Assembly: GCA_019456195.1 (NCBI GenBank) | Contig: VRUK01000064.1 | Coordinates: 1-33,008 of the forward strand | Reading direction: 5' to 3' | Source of the DNA: Planctomycetota bacterium | Lineage (GTDB): Bacteria; Planctomycetota; Phycisphaerae; Sedimentisphaerales; Anaerobacaceae | DNA length: 33,008 nt | Part shown: positions 25,576 to 33,008 of the stretch, one piece after another | Numbering within the stretch: the stretch's first letter is position 1 | Layout: each line of letters starts with the position of its first letter | Position numbers and translations under genes: made by a program | The notes under the pieces: generated by a model | Databases searched by the model: none | What the model saw: only the letters and a program-made list of their open reading frames with translations | Told to the model about the DNA's origin: nothing

Positions 25576-26385
25576 ATGATTGGAATAGTGGGAGCTAAAG
25601 CAATAAATAGCGTTGACAATATGGGTCGGTTTGCGAGATTTATCTGGCAGTCGATGGTTGCATCTTTACGGAGTTGTAGCAGCACCAATGCCTACTCATT
25701 AATATGGACACAAATGTATTTCATTGGTGTTCGCAGTGTCCCGGTTGTTATGATAACCGGAGCGTTTGTTGGAATGACATTGTCAATTCAGACTTATGGC
25801 CAGCTTGCAGGTATGGGATTAGAAGAGTACCTGGGCTCTCTGATTAACATTGCAGTCGTAAAAGAACTGGGGCCTGTGCTCACAGCAGTTATGTTGGCAG
25901 GGCGCATAGGAGGTGCCTTGACGGCTGAACTGGGGACAATGAATGTTACCGAACAAATTGACGCAATCAGGAGCATGGGAACCGATCCGGTAAAATACCT
26001 GGTTGCACCACGGATTCTGGCGTGCCTGCTGCTTACTCCGGTTCTGATTATTTTCGCCGATTTGATGGGTATTATTGGCGGATATCTCGTAAGCGTTGTA
26101 CATTTAGGGATTAACAATCGGGCGTATTGGCTCCATAGTGCCAACGCCGTAGAAAAGTGGGATGTGTTTATCGGAATTATAAAGGGTTTGTTCTTTGGCG
26201 TAGCTATTGCAGCTATTAGCTGTTACAAGGGTTTTACATGCAAAGAAGGTGCACAGGGCGTCGGCCAGGCATGTACAGAAGCATTTGTGACCAGTTTTAT
26301 TTCCATATTAGCACTGGATTTCGCACTGGTCGTGATTTTCAAGGCGATTTACGACACGTTTTGGCCGCTTAGAAGTATGGTTTAA
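25576..26385 (+). CDS. mlaE: MlaE-family lipid-transport permease
   Basis: A 269-residue MlaE/YrbE permease, the inner-membrane channel of MCE-type phospholipid transporters. Landmarks are GVRSVPVVMITGAFVGMTLSI, the conserved KELGPVLTAVMLAGRIGGALTAELGTM and MGTDPVKYLVAPRILACLL. About five or six hydrophobic segments follow the family order. ATG at 25576 is preferred over 25540 because GGAG lies 10 bases upstream and MlaE proteins do not usually carry the extra acidic N-terminus. The ATPase gene follows 32 bases later. No MCE-domain (MlaD) gene is adjacent, although the third gene of such operons usually encodes it. Confidence 0.9.
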   Translation: MIGIVGAKAINSVDNMGRFARFIWQSMVASLRSCSSTNAYSLIWTQMYFIGVRSVPVVMITGAFVGMTLSIQTYGQLAGMGLEEYLGSLINIAVVKELGPVLTAVMLAGRIGGALTAELGTMNVTEQIDAIRSMGTDPVKYLVAPRILACLLLTPVLIIFADLMGIIGGYLVSVVHLGINNRAYWLHSANAVEKWDVFIGIIKGLFFGVAIAAISCYKGFTCKEGAQGVGQACTEAFVTSFISILALDFALVVIFKAIYDTFWPLRSMV

Positions 26386-26417
26386 TGATAACATTAGGCA
26401 AATAAAAAGAACAACAG

Positions 26418-27275
26418 GTGAAAAAGAAACACGAAAAGAATATTGATATTGAGAAAAATTCCAACGGCGTTCTTACTGTGAAGAACCTTACTAAAAGGTT
26501 TGGCACCAATGTTGTCCTGGACAATGTTTCTCTAACGATCGAGAATGGCAAAACGACTGTTATCATTGGGCCGAGTGGATGCGGTAAAACCGTTTTAGTA
26601 AAACATTTGATAGCTTTATTGAGGCCGAACTCCGGCGAGGTTTATTTTAAAACGCACCGAATCGATAATCTCAGTGAGAATGAATTAAACAATATCCGTA
26701 CGCATTACGGTTTTCTTTTCCAGGGAGGGGCGCTGTTTGATAGTCTCAGCGTTTTTGAAAATATCATATTTCCGATCAGACAGCATTGCAAGATAACCGA
26801 TTGGAAAGAGGTCGAAGAGCTTGTAAAATCCAAATTATCCATGGTGGGCCTTGACGGTTTTCAGCAATTTTATCCGTCAAATCTTTCCGGAGGCCAGCAA
26901 AAGAGAGTGGCGCTTGCAAGAGCAATTGCGCTCAATCCGGAGATAATTTTATATGATGAACCGACCACGGGGCTGGATCCTATCCGTTCAGATGTTATCA
27001 ACGAGCTTGTCTTAAAACTGCAAAAAGAGCTTGGCGTAACATCCGTTGTTGTTACCCATGATATGAAAAGCGCTTATAAAATAGCCGACCGTATCGTCAT
27101 GCTCCATAACGGCAAAATTATTGCCGACGGCAATGCAGACCATATTCGTAACCATCCCCATCCTGTCGTTCAACAGTTCATCAGCGGACAAGTTGGTGAA
27201 GACGACATTGCAGTCCTGCGGATGAGCGGAGCCATTTCACAAACCCAGTTCCTGCCTCGTGATTTCGAGAAATAG
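26418..27275 (+). CDS. mlaF: MlaF-family ABC ATPase
   Basis: A 285-residue ATPase that should pair with the MlaE permease. Walker A is GPSGCGKT (51-58), the Q-loop region is FLFQGGALFDSLSVFENI, which is highly typical of MlaF, the signature is LSGGQQKR (156-163) and Walker B is IILYDEPTTGLDP (176-188). HDMKSAYKIADRI carries the switch His. The start is GTG with a weak ribosome site; the first 17 or so residues are Lys- and Asn-rich and may be an over-extension. It ends 39 bases before the dehydrogenase gene. Confidence 0.93.
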   Translation: MKKKHEKNIDIEKNSNGVLTVKNLTKRFGTNVVLDNVSLTIENGKTTVIIGPSGCGKTVLVKHLIALLRPNSGEVYFKTHRIDNLSENELNNIRTHYGFLFQGGALFDSLSVFENIIFPIRQHCKITDWKEVEELVKSKLSMVGLDGFQQFYPSNLSGGQQKRVALARAIALNPEIILYDEPTTGLDPIRSDVINELVLKLQKELGVTSVVVTHDMKSAYKIADRIVMLHNGKIIADGNADHIRNHPHPVVQQFISGQVGEDDIAVLRMSGAISQTQFLPRDFEK

Positions 27276-27314
27276 CCGAGAAAAACACAATTACATAAGG
27301 ACATAAAAGAAGTG

Positions 27315-30188
27315 ATGAAAGCAGGGCCAGAGCAAATTGCATCCGATTTGGCTGAAGTTGTACGAGGAGACATTTTTTCCGATATACTGCACAGGGCCGC
27401 TTACAGCACCGATGCGAGCATTTATAGGATTGTTCCCAAATGTGTTGTTGCCCCGCGTGACTCCGGTGATGTGGTTACCGTTGTAAAATATACACGCTCC
27501 AACGCTATACCGGTAGTCGCTCGCGGAGCAGGCAGCGGATTAGCGGGCGAGTCGCTGTGCAGCGGTATAGTCTTTGATATGACCCGTTATATGAACAGAA
27601 TTATTGATATCAAAGACGAAGGACAAACGGTAGTTTGTGAGCCGGGCGTAGTGCTGGACGATTTAAATAAGGTTCTGGCCAGGTTCGGGAGGAAAATCGG
27701 GCCCGACCCGTCGAGCGCTAATCGTGCGGTAGTAGGCGGAGTGGTCGCCAATAATTCAACGGGCTCTCATTCACTTGAATACGGTTTTATCGCCGACCAC
27801 GTGGAAAGTATCGAAGCGGTCCTTGCCGACGGTAGCATATCTGAATTCAAAAATAATTTTAATCCGGAAAAAGCAAAGCAGGATAAACCCGCCTTGATTG
27901 CAAAAGAATGTCTGTCTGTGCTCAAGGGCAAAGAAGAAATCATTAAGAAAGCACTGCCTAAAACTAAGCGAAATCGAAGCGGTTATAACATTTCCGGGAT
28001 ATGTCATAGCGACAGGATTGATTTAGCCAGATTGTTAACAGGTTCTGAAGGGACGTTGGCGATTTTTACAAAAATCACGCTAAAGACCGTCGCATTGCCG
28101 AAAGCGAAAGGACTGCTGCAACTCGAGTTTGACTGTCTTGAGAAAATGGCACAGGCGGTACCGATTATCATCGATAATAATGCGTCGGTATGCGAGTTGA
28201 TGGATAAGACATTAATCGATATGGCAGTCGATGCTTTGCCGGAATACCGCGATCTTCTACCCGCCGGAGCGGCCGCTGTTCTTTTAGTCGAGCATACGGG
28301 CGAAACACAGGAGCAGGTAAAAGAAAAAATAGCAAAAACCGATTCGGCCGTCGGGAAGATAGCGAGCGGACGGAGCATATTTTTGGAGCCGAAGGATCAA
28401 CAGCGATTGTGGAAGTCGCGTAAAGACGCTGGGCCGTTGATTTACAGAAAAAGATCAAATAAGCACCCGGCTGAATTTATGGAAGACATATCGGTCGATT
28501 ATCATCGGCTTGGAGAATATATTGCCGGGCTGAAAGAGATTGGCAAGCGTTATGATATTGCGATGTCTTTCTTTGGTCATGCCGGTGATGGTCTGCTTCA
28601 TATACGTCCCTATCTGGATTTGAGCGATCCGGCGGATATTAAAACGATGCGGTCAATGGCCAATGACGTTGTTTCACTCGCATGGTCGTTAGGAGGCACG
28701 ATAAGCGGTGAACACGCAGAGGGCCTGGTAAGAGCGGCCTTCGTGCGAGAGCAATACGGCGATGAGTATTATGAATTGCTTTGCAAAATCAAAAATATAT
28801 TCGACCCTGACGGCCTGATGAATCCCGGCAAAATCCTCAATCCTGATGCTGACATTATGGTTAAGAACCTGAGAGCCGAGCATAAGGTTTTGCCGGAACG
28901 AGTTCAAACGGATTTGCTTTTTGAAAAAGATGAGCTTGCTGTCGAACTCGATCAGTGTTATGGGTGCGGGGTTTGCCGAAACCGCGAGCCGGATATGCGA
29001 ATGTGTCCGGTATTTAAAGCAATGGGCGAGGAAATGGGCAGCTCGCGGGCAAAGGTTAATATACTGCATTTCTGGGCTACGGGGCAGATGGAAAAAGAAG
29101 ATTTTGAGTCGCCGGAGTTTAGAAAGTTTCTGGATTTGTGCGTTAATTGCAAGGCCTGCCTGCAGCAATGTCCATCCGGCGTCGATATTTCCAAGCTGAT
29201 GGCAGCAGCCAGAGCACGGTACGTTAAACTTCAAGGGCTCAGGCGTACGGAGTTGATTCTCAGTCATAATCGTTATCTCAGTATATTAGGAGGCCTTTTT
29301 GCGCCGATATCGAATTTTCTGATGAATTTATCGATATCCAAGTGGCTGTTAGAGAAATTTGCCGGTATAGATAAACATAGAAGTATGCCCAGTTTCGGCC
29401 GCAGCTCATTCTTAAAAGCAGGACAGAAATACTTAAAGGTCTGCGAGCCGATTGAAAAGCCGGTCGATAAAGTTGCGTATTTTGTGGATACGTACGCAAA
29501 TTATAACGACCACGAATTAGGCTTCGCCGTTGTCGATGTTCTAAGAGCAAATTCCATTGATGTAATTTTACCAAAACAGTTGCCCGCCCCCCTGCCTGCT
29601 ATTGTCTATGGTGATGTTAAGACTGCCCGCAATGATTTGGAATATAGTGTAAAACATTTGGCTCAGGCAGTGCGGGATGGCTATAAGATAATTTGTTCGG
29701 AGCCAAGTGCCGCTCTTTGTTTGAAGCAGGAGCTTCGTCATTTTGTTACGGGGCCAGATGCAACACTTGTTTCGGAAAATACCTTTGAACTGATGGATTA
29801 TTTGCATGGCCTGTTTGTCCAAAATAAGTTGAAGGCTCCGTCCAAATCTATTAGTGAGGAGTTTGTTTATCATTTGCCTTGCCATTTGTGCGCTGTTGGT
29901 CTTGAAGGGGCCAGTATAAAGTTGTTGCAGGAGCATTGCGGCGTTAAAGTCGTTGACCTTAAGGCCGGGTGCTGCGGTATAGCCGGGACGTTCGGTATGC
30001 AGAAGAAAAATCGCGATTTGTCGTCGAAGATTTCCGAGAGCTTAAAGAACGCATTGGAAAAATCACCAACGAAAAACGTTCTGACCGAATGCGCCGCCTG
30101 CAAAATGCAGATAGAACACATCAGCGGCTGCACTGTCCGCCATCCGATTAAAATTCTGGCAGAGTGTTGTTGTGCTCCTGAGCGATAG
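27315..30188 (+). CDS. FAD/Fe-S D-lactate/glycolate dehydrogenase-type fusion protein
   Basis: A 957-residue fusion of a GlcD/Dld-like FAD subunit with a GlpC/GlcF-like iron-sulfur subunit. The FAD-binding PCMH domain lies at about 40-220 (VVARGAGSGLAGE, GPDPSSANRAVVGGVVANNS) and the oxidase C-terminal domain at about 230-530 (SFFGHAGDGLLHIRP, GGTISGEHAEG). Two ferredoxin-like clusters follow: CYGCGVC at about 548-554 with a downstream CP, and CVNCKACLQQCP. A CCG domain ends the protein (HLPCHLCAVG, AGCCGIAGTFG and TECAACKMQIE). It probably oxidises D-lactate or another D-2-hydroxyacid and passes electrons to a quinone or flavoprotein. ATG at 27315 is chosen over the adjacent GTG. No lactate permease is nearby. 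Confidence 0.92.
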   Translation: MKAGPEQIASDLAEVVRGDIFSDILHRAAYSTDASIYRIVPKCVVAPRDSGDVVTVVKYTRSNAIPVVARGAGSGLAGESLCSGIVFDMTRYMNRIIDIKDEGQTVVCEPGVVLDDLNKVLARFGRKIGPDPSSANRAVVGGVVANNSTGSHSLEYGFIADHVESIEAVLADGSISEFKNNFNPEKAKQDKPALIAKECLSVLKGKEEIIKKALPKTKRNRSGYNISGICHSDRIDLARLLTGSEGTLAIFTKITLKTVALPKAKGLLQLEFDCLEKMAQAVPIIIDNNASVCELMDKTLIDMAVDALPEYRDLLPAGAAAVLLVEHTGETQEQVKEKIAKTDSAVGKIASGRSIFLEPKDQQRLWKSRKDAGPLIYRKRSNKHPAEFMEDISVDYHRLGEYIAGLKEIGKRYDIAMSFFGHAGDGLLHIRPYLDLSDPADIKTMRSMANDVVSLAWSLGGTISGEHAEGLVRAAFVREQYGDEYYELLCKIKNIFDPDGLMNPGKILNPDADIMVKNLRAEHKVLPERVQTDLLFEKDELAVELDQCYGCGVCRNREPDMRMCPVFKAMGEEMGSSRAKVNILHFWATGQMEKEDFESPEFRKFLDLCVNCKACLQQCPSGVDISKLMAAARARYVKLQGLRRTELILSHNRYLSILGGLFAPISNFLMNLSISKWLLEKFAGIDKHRSMPSFGRSSFLKAGQKYLKVCEPIEKPVDKVAYFVDTYANYNDHELGFAVVDVLRANSIDVILPKQLPAPLPAIVYGDVKTARNDLEYSVKHLAQAVRDGYKIICSEPSAALCLKQELRHFVTGPDATLVSENTFELMDYLHGLFVQNKLKAPSKSISEEFVYHLPCHLCAVGLEGASIKLLQEHCGVKVVDLKAGCCGIAGTFGMQKKNRDLSSKISESLKNALEKSPTKNVLTECAACKMQIEHISGCTVRHPIKILAECCCAPER

Positions 30189-30215
30189 GAACTTTGGTAG
30201 CTCACGCTTCTAAAG

Positions 30216-30395
30216 AAATTGGGTTTGTTTGGGTTTGAATTGGGTTTGTTTTGGGTTAAATTGGCTTTGAAATTGGCTTTATTGGGTTTGAATTGGGTTT
30301 GTTTTTTGGCCCCAGCGAGCGGGACAAAATCATGTAATTGCTTGTCATGTCTATGTTTATGTTCATTTTGTCATTTCTTAAATTGGGTTTGTTTT
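30216..30395. repeat. Degenerate GT-rich repeat array
   Basis: About eight copies of a unit close to ATTGGGTTTG occur on the + strand, some extended to AATTGGGTTTGTTTT (30238-30252 and 30380-30394). Variants with GGCTTT are interspersed. Spacing is irregular, so it is not a CRISPR array. A 60-codon ORF across it is only a translation of the repeats. Confidence 0.7.
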
Positions 30396-30424
30396 GCATA
30401 AAAAGGGGTGATTTGTCGAACATT

Positions 30425-30440
30425 CTCTACAGTTGTAGAG
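30425..30440. repeat. Short palindrome, possible operator
   Basis: CTCTACAGTTGTAGAG has 7-base perfect arms around a central GT. No gene starts nearby, so an operator role is only a guess. Confidence 0.35.
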
Positions 30441-30453
30441 GGAAAATCAGTGA

Positions 30454-30487
30454 AAAGTGAGCTAAAGTGCCTAAAGTGAGCTAAAGT
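30454..30487. repeat. Two-copy direct repeat
   Basis: AAAGTGAGCTAAAGT occurs at 30454-30468 and again at 30473-30487, giving a 19-base period. Nothing around it suggests coding. Confidence 0.6.
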
Positions 30488-30577
30488 TGGATGTTTCATA
30501 TCTCAGATTCCATATTTCATATTGTGGGCTTAGGCCCCCTGTTATATGCCAAGGGAGTTCTTCTCGGGGGTAAACTA

Positions 30578-30599
30578 AGGGAGTAAAAAAAGACTCCCT
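30578..30599. repeat. Hairpin with A-rich loop
   Basis: AGGGAGT (30578-30584) and ACTCCCT (30593-30599) form a perfect 7-bp stem around the loop AAAAAAAG. No T-run follows on the + strand, so no terminator is claimed. Confidence 0.45.
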
Positions 30600-30628
30600 C
30601 TATAATTAGACGAGTGTGCACGTTTGAG

Positions 30629-30651
30629 TCGAAAAATGCCTCGATTTTCGA
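30629..30651. repeat. CCTCG-loop hairpin, copy 1
   Basis: TCGAAAA (30629-30635) and TTTTCGA (30645-30651) pair perfectly around a loop containing CCTCG. The sequence resembles the stronger hairpin at 30734-30766. Confidence 0.45.
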
Positions 30652-30733
30652 TGTTGGATTCTTGTAACTCGATGTGTTAAAAGGAGATAAAAAATTTTGA
30701 AAATTTAGATTTTTGTTTTTGAGAGTGAGCGTT

Positions 30734-30766
30734 TTTGACCGAAAATTCCTCGAATTTTCGGTCAAA
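30734..30766. repeat. CCTCG-loop hairpin, copy 2 (14-bp perfect stem)
   Basis: The arms 30734-30747 and 30753-30766 are perfect inverse complements over 14 bases, around the five-base loop CCTCG. The core CGAAAATTCCTCG matches copy 1 apart from small changes. It is the strongest simple hairpin in the window and is not next to any convincing gene. Confidence 0.7.
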
Positions 30767-31014
30767 TTTAGAAGTTAGAATTGAGAATTAGGCAAGACAC
30801 AAGACTAAAGACCAAAGACAGCGTGGAGCGGGTAGCTTATAGGGAATTTGATATTTGTGGGGATCCCTTCTTTTTTATGCATTCCGTTGTTTTTTTGCAT
30901 TTTTTGCTGATATTTGAGGAAATTAAAGAAAAAACAATCAATCTATGCTGTCTCAAAAACGCCTTATAAATAGTAAGACAGAGTGTGTGCGTGCTAATGA
31001 GTTGGCTGGCCATT

Positions 31015-31089
31015 TACAGGAAACTAAGGACAGCTGCGCTGTCCTTAGAAAATTCTAAAATACAGTTGCTTTTTCTGTAATTTCCTGTA
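31015..31089. other. Compact three-stem inverted-repeat structure
   Basis: An outer 9-bp stem (TACAGGAAA at 31015-31023, TTTCCTGTA at 31081-31089) encloses two hairpins. The first, 31024-31048, has perfect 11-bp arms (CTAAGGACAGC and GCTGTCCTTAG) around TGC and abuts the outer arm directly. The second, 31061-31079, has 5-bp arms (TACAG and CTGTA). The layout is that of a three-way junction, as in a structured RNA, or of a nested palindromic mobile repeat. Confidence 0.55.
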
Positions 31090-31093
31090 CAAT
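31066..31093 (+). promoter_or_regulatory. Weak promoter candidate upstream of the PD40 gene
   Basis: TTGCTT (31066-31071) and TACAAT (31088-31093) are separated by 16 bases. The -10 matches 5 of 6. It would leave an mRNA leader of about 305 bases before the gene at 31406. It overlaps the right side of the three-stem structure. Confidence 0.3.
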
Positions 31094-31405
31094 TCACTGT
31101 TAAGGAGTATATCAACAAAGACGAGGCAGCGAGAGAAAATCTGTAGATATTGCGAGTAAGGAGATAAGCAAGATAGAAACTAATCGGAAGACAATGTCTT
31201 TTCGCTTTTCAAATCTGCGAAAAAATTCGTCAGATCTGCTGGTTTTTCGGCGAAAACACTGGGTTGGGTATGAGAAATACGTAGTTAGTGCGTGTTTCGG
31301 ATTTGGTTGGTCAATAGGGTTTGTTGGAGGGGGCGTTTTCCCATCCGGCCGGGAAATGCGTCTTAGGAACCGTGAAGCGATCTGGACGCAGAAGGAGATT
31401 CGAGC
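31094..31405. other. Spacer without a supported gene
   Basis: AAGGAG at 31103-31108 is not followed by a usable start codon. A 71-codon + strand ORF (31194-31409) ends in an ATGA overlap with the next gene, but its composition (Phe-, Arg- and Gly-rich) does not resemble a protein I know. The stretch could be the 5' leader of the downstream mRNA. Confidence 0.4.
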
Positions 31406-32953
31406 ATGAACATTAAGGCGAAAGGCGTTGCCCGGCTGGCTTTGGCTCTCGGGCTCTTTGTGGGTGTCCAATCATCTTCTGTCTCTGCGCAGACTGTTGC
31501 AGCTACGATAACTGTTCGGGCTATTTCATCCGTTGTTCAAGGCAACCAGGTCTCGGTGACCTGTGACATCCGGAACGACGGCAATGTGAGTCGAACATTT
31601 GGTGTTGGCGCAGAAATCAAAGACGGCAGCACGATCAAGGCCGATCTGGGGACGAGGACGACCTCCAGTATCAACCCAGTATCTTCGGCTTCCGTGACGT
31701 TCACGTATACGATTCCCACAAGCTGGACCGCAAAAAACTATACTCTTCACGCTGTAGTCTGGAGTGGCACACCCGGATCGAGCACGTGGCTTGATGACGA
31801 CAATCGCACATTTACCGTTACTGCAGCACCGCTAAACTTGCAGGGGAGAATCGCCTATCACTCTTATTCCAGTTATCACGCTATGGATAGTTCTATAGGT
31901 ATTTGTGACTTGGAGGATCAAAACCCGTATAACCTTCTTCTGATCGAACAGAACACAGAGAATGCAATGAATGCTCATTTTTCACCCGATGGCAGTATGC
32001 TTACATTTATGGCAGATCCTATTAATTCACCAAGCGCATGGTGGTATATGGAAATCTATTTATACGATTTTGTAACCAACACCTTAATTCAATTAACTGA
32101 TAATGATTTCCCTTCTGAGGATCCAAAATTCTCTCCCGATGGCAGCAAGATCGTTTATAAGAGTTACAATACTATTTCAGGTCATAGCACTATCTATACT
32201 ATAGATTTAGATGGGAGTAATTCAACTCCTTTGACAGAGATTGAGTCAATTGATCATGAAGAGTCAGGTCCTTATTTTTCACACGATGGAAGTAAAATTG
32301 CTTATTGGAGAACATGGAATGATGGAAGTAAACAGGAGAGAATATGGTGGATGAATTCTGACGGTTCTAGCCAGCAACAAATTGTTCCTGATTCTAATGT
32401 ACGGATCATGTACTATCCTGTGTTTATTGATTCTGAAAGGCTAGCATACACCAGATGGCATACAAATACAGATGAGTTAGATCAAATCCATATTTATAAT
32501 TTGTCATCTGGCATAGACGATCCTATATCATTTAGAGATGTTACGGCAAATGATTCTGATGCTTTTCCAATACAAGCAAATCAATTGGGTTTTTCGAGTA
32601 CAAGAACACTATCTGGAGCCAAAGGAGGCTATGACCTATATATCGGTGATTTACAAAATATGCAAATATGGGCGTTAAATTTCGCCAGTACTAACATCGA
32701 TGATTTGGGTGGATGTTATACTTCTGTGATTGTGCCCCTATCAGTACGTACAGTAACAATTGATAGCATACCTTCTGGAGCACAGTTTAGAATTTCTGGG
32801 GCCGGGAACAATACCTTTGACTATACTGGTACTATGCCATGGTCAGATGACAATATGCAACCAGGGCATTACACAGTTACTTGGGATGACTTATCCGGTT
32901 ACGATACTCCTCCCTCCGACACTCAATATTTGGCCTGGTTCAAAAACGCCTGA
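31406..32953 (+). CDS. Secreted TolB/PD40-type beta-propeller with N-terminal CARDB-like domain
   Basis: A 515-residue exported protein with a signal peptide cleaved near SVSA (residue 28). Residues about 33-140 resemble a CARDB/Ig-like adhesion module (ITVRAISSVVQGNQVSVTCD, ASVTFTYTIPTSW). PD40 propeller repeats follow: AHFSPDGSMLTFMAD, PKFSPDGSKIVYKS and PYFSHDGSKIAYW. The last 65 residues (VTIDSIPSGAQFRISG) look like a PEGA-type surface module. AAGGAG lies 8 bases before the ATG. The 5' third is GC-rich, while the propeller part is markedly AT-rich. The C-terminus may be cut short: the reading frame stays open beyond the stop to the contig end. Likely role is cell-surface binding; no catalytic motif is seen. 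Confidence 0.85.
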   Translation: MNIKAKGVARLALALGLFVGVQSSSVSAQTVAATITVRAISSVVQGNQVSVTCDIRNDGNVSRTFGVGAEIKDGSTIKADLGTRTTSSINPVSSASVTFTYTIPTSWTAKNYTLHAVVWSGTPGSSTWLDDDNRTFTVTAAPLNLQGRIAYHSYSSYHAMDSSIGICDLEDQNPYNLLLIEQNTENAMNAHFSPDGSMLTFMADPINSPSAWWYMEIYLYDFVTNTLIQLTDNDFPSEDPKFSPDGSKIVYKSYNTISGHSTIYTIDLDGSNSTPLTEIESIDHEESGPYFSHDGSKIAYWRTWNDGSKQERIWWMNSDGSSQQQIVPDSNVRIMYYPVFIDSERLAYTRWHTNTDELDQIHIYNLSSGIDDPISFRDVTANDSDAFPIQANQLGFSSTRTLSGAKGGYDLYIGDLQNMQIWALNFASTNIDDLGGCYTSVIVPLSVRTVTIDSIPSGAQFRISGAGNNTFDYTGTMPWSDDNMQPGHYTVTWDDLSGYDTPPSDTQYLAWFKNA

Positions 32954-33008
32954 TTTTTAGTAACAGTTGACGGGGAGTCAATGCTCCCAGATCGTCATGG
33001 GGATTTCG
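32954..33008 (+). other. Contig end downstream of the PD40 gene
   Basis: The final 55 bases have no start signal. In the frame of the preceding gene they are open to the edge (readable as VTVDGESMLPDRHGD), so they may belong to the same or a following gene whose sequence is missing. Confidence 0.35.

Noticed and set aside
30216..30395. Possible CRISPR array
   Set aside because: The units are only about 10 bases, irregularly spaced and degenerate; there are no unique spacers and no cas genes.
30219..30401. 60-codon + strand ORF in the GT-rich block
   Set aside because: Its Leu/Trp/Phe/Cys content simply reflects the ATTGGGTTTG units.
30517..30765. 82-codon minus-strand ORF covering the CCTCG hairpins
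   Set aside because: The codons follow the inverted repeats and AT-rich spacer, and no ribosome site or family motif is seen.
30781..30969. 62-codon + strand ORF in the long spacer
   Set aside because: It begins in simple purine-rich sequence and has no recognisable motif or ribosome site.
32989..33008. Adapter at the right edge, suggested by AGATCG
   Set aside because: Only six bases match the reverse complement of the adapter before it diverges, so chance is enough to explain it.

Overview
The window looks like a 33 kb contig from a Planctomycetota bacterium, probably an anaerobic Phycisphaerae (Sedimentisphaerales-like) lineage. This is an inference from gene content, not from a marker gene. 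Supporting features are a sulfatase, an aminotransferase and a Gfo/Idh oxidoreductase that each carry a twin-arginine export signal; large secreted PQQ-like beta-propellers; several uroporphyrinogen-decarboxylase-superfamily proteins; and AT-rich, repeat-filled spacers. The first 13 bases are the 3' end of the standard Illumina adapter, so the left edge is a contig end with untrimmed adapter.

Region 1 (1-10579, + strand) holds a 5'-truncated propeller/malectin protein, a Tat sulfatase, a Tat DegT-type aminotransferase, a second propeller with a degenerate methyltransferase-like N-terminus, and a molybdate/sulfate-type ABC importer (lipoprotein, permease, ATPase). Region 2 (14058-10639, - strand) converges on it. 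It encodes a secreted membrane-anchored protein of unknown family, an FtsX/MacB-type permease and a LolD-type ATPase. Just upstream lies the 66-codon tail of a third propeller gene, cut off exactly at a palindromic element. Both transporter sets are thus next to a propeller gene or its remains.

Region 3 (14120-17262, + strand) has a near-consensus sigma-70 promoter. It encodes a sugar-nucleotidyltransferase-like protein with a left-handed beta-helix, a small acyl carrier protein and a Claisen-condensing enzyme of the isopropylmalate/homocitrate/Re-citrate synthase superfamily.

Region 4 (17272-25208) is a carbohydrate module: a UroD-superfamily gene on the - strand, the decayed tail of another UroD gene on the + strand, then a ribose/rhamnose-type ABC importer (ATPase, permease, lipoprotein binding protein), a lipoprotein form of L-rhamnose mutarotase and an intact second UroD gene. 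A Tat-exported Gfo/Idh oxidoreductase follows, preceded by a possible 14-codon leader ORF. Import of rhamnose or a related deoxysugar is the simplest reading.

Region 5 (25494-30188) encodes an MlaE permease and MlaF ATPase with no MCE protein beside them, then a 957-residue FAD/Fe-S D-lactate/glycolate dehydrogenase-type fusion. Region 6 (30189-31405) is 1.2 kb without a convincing gene. It is rich in GT repeats, hairpins and a compact three-stem structure. Region 7 (31406-33008) encodes a secreted TolB/PD40-type propeller with a sharp internal change in base composition.
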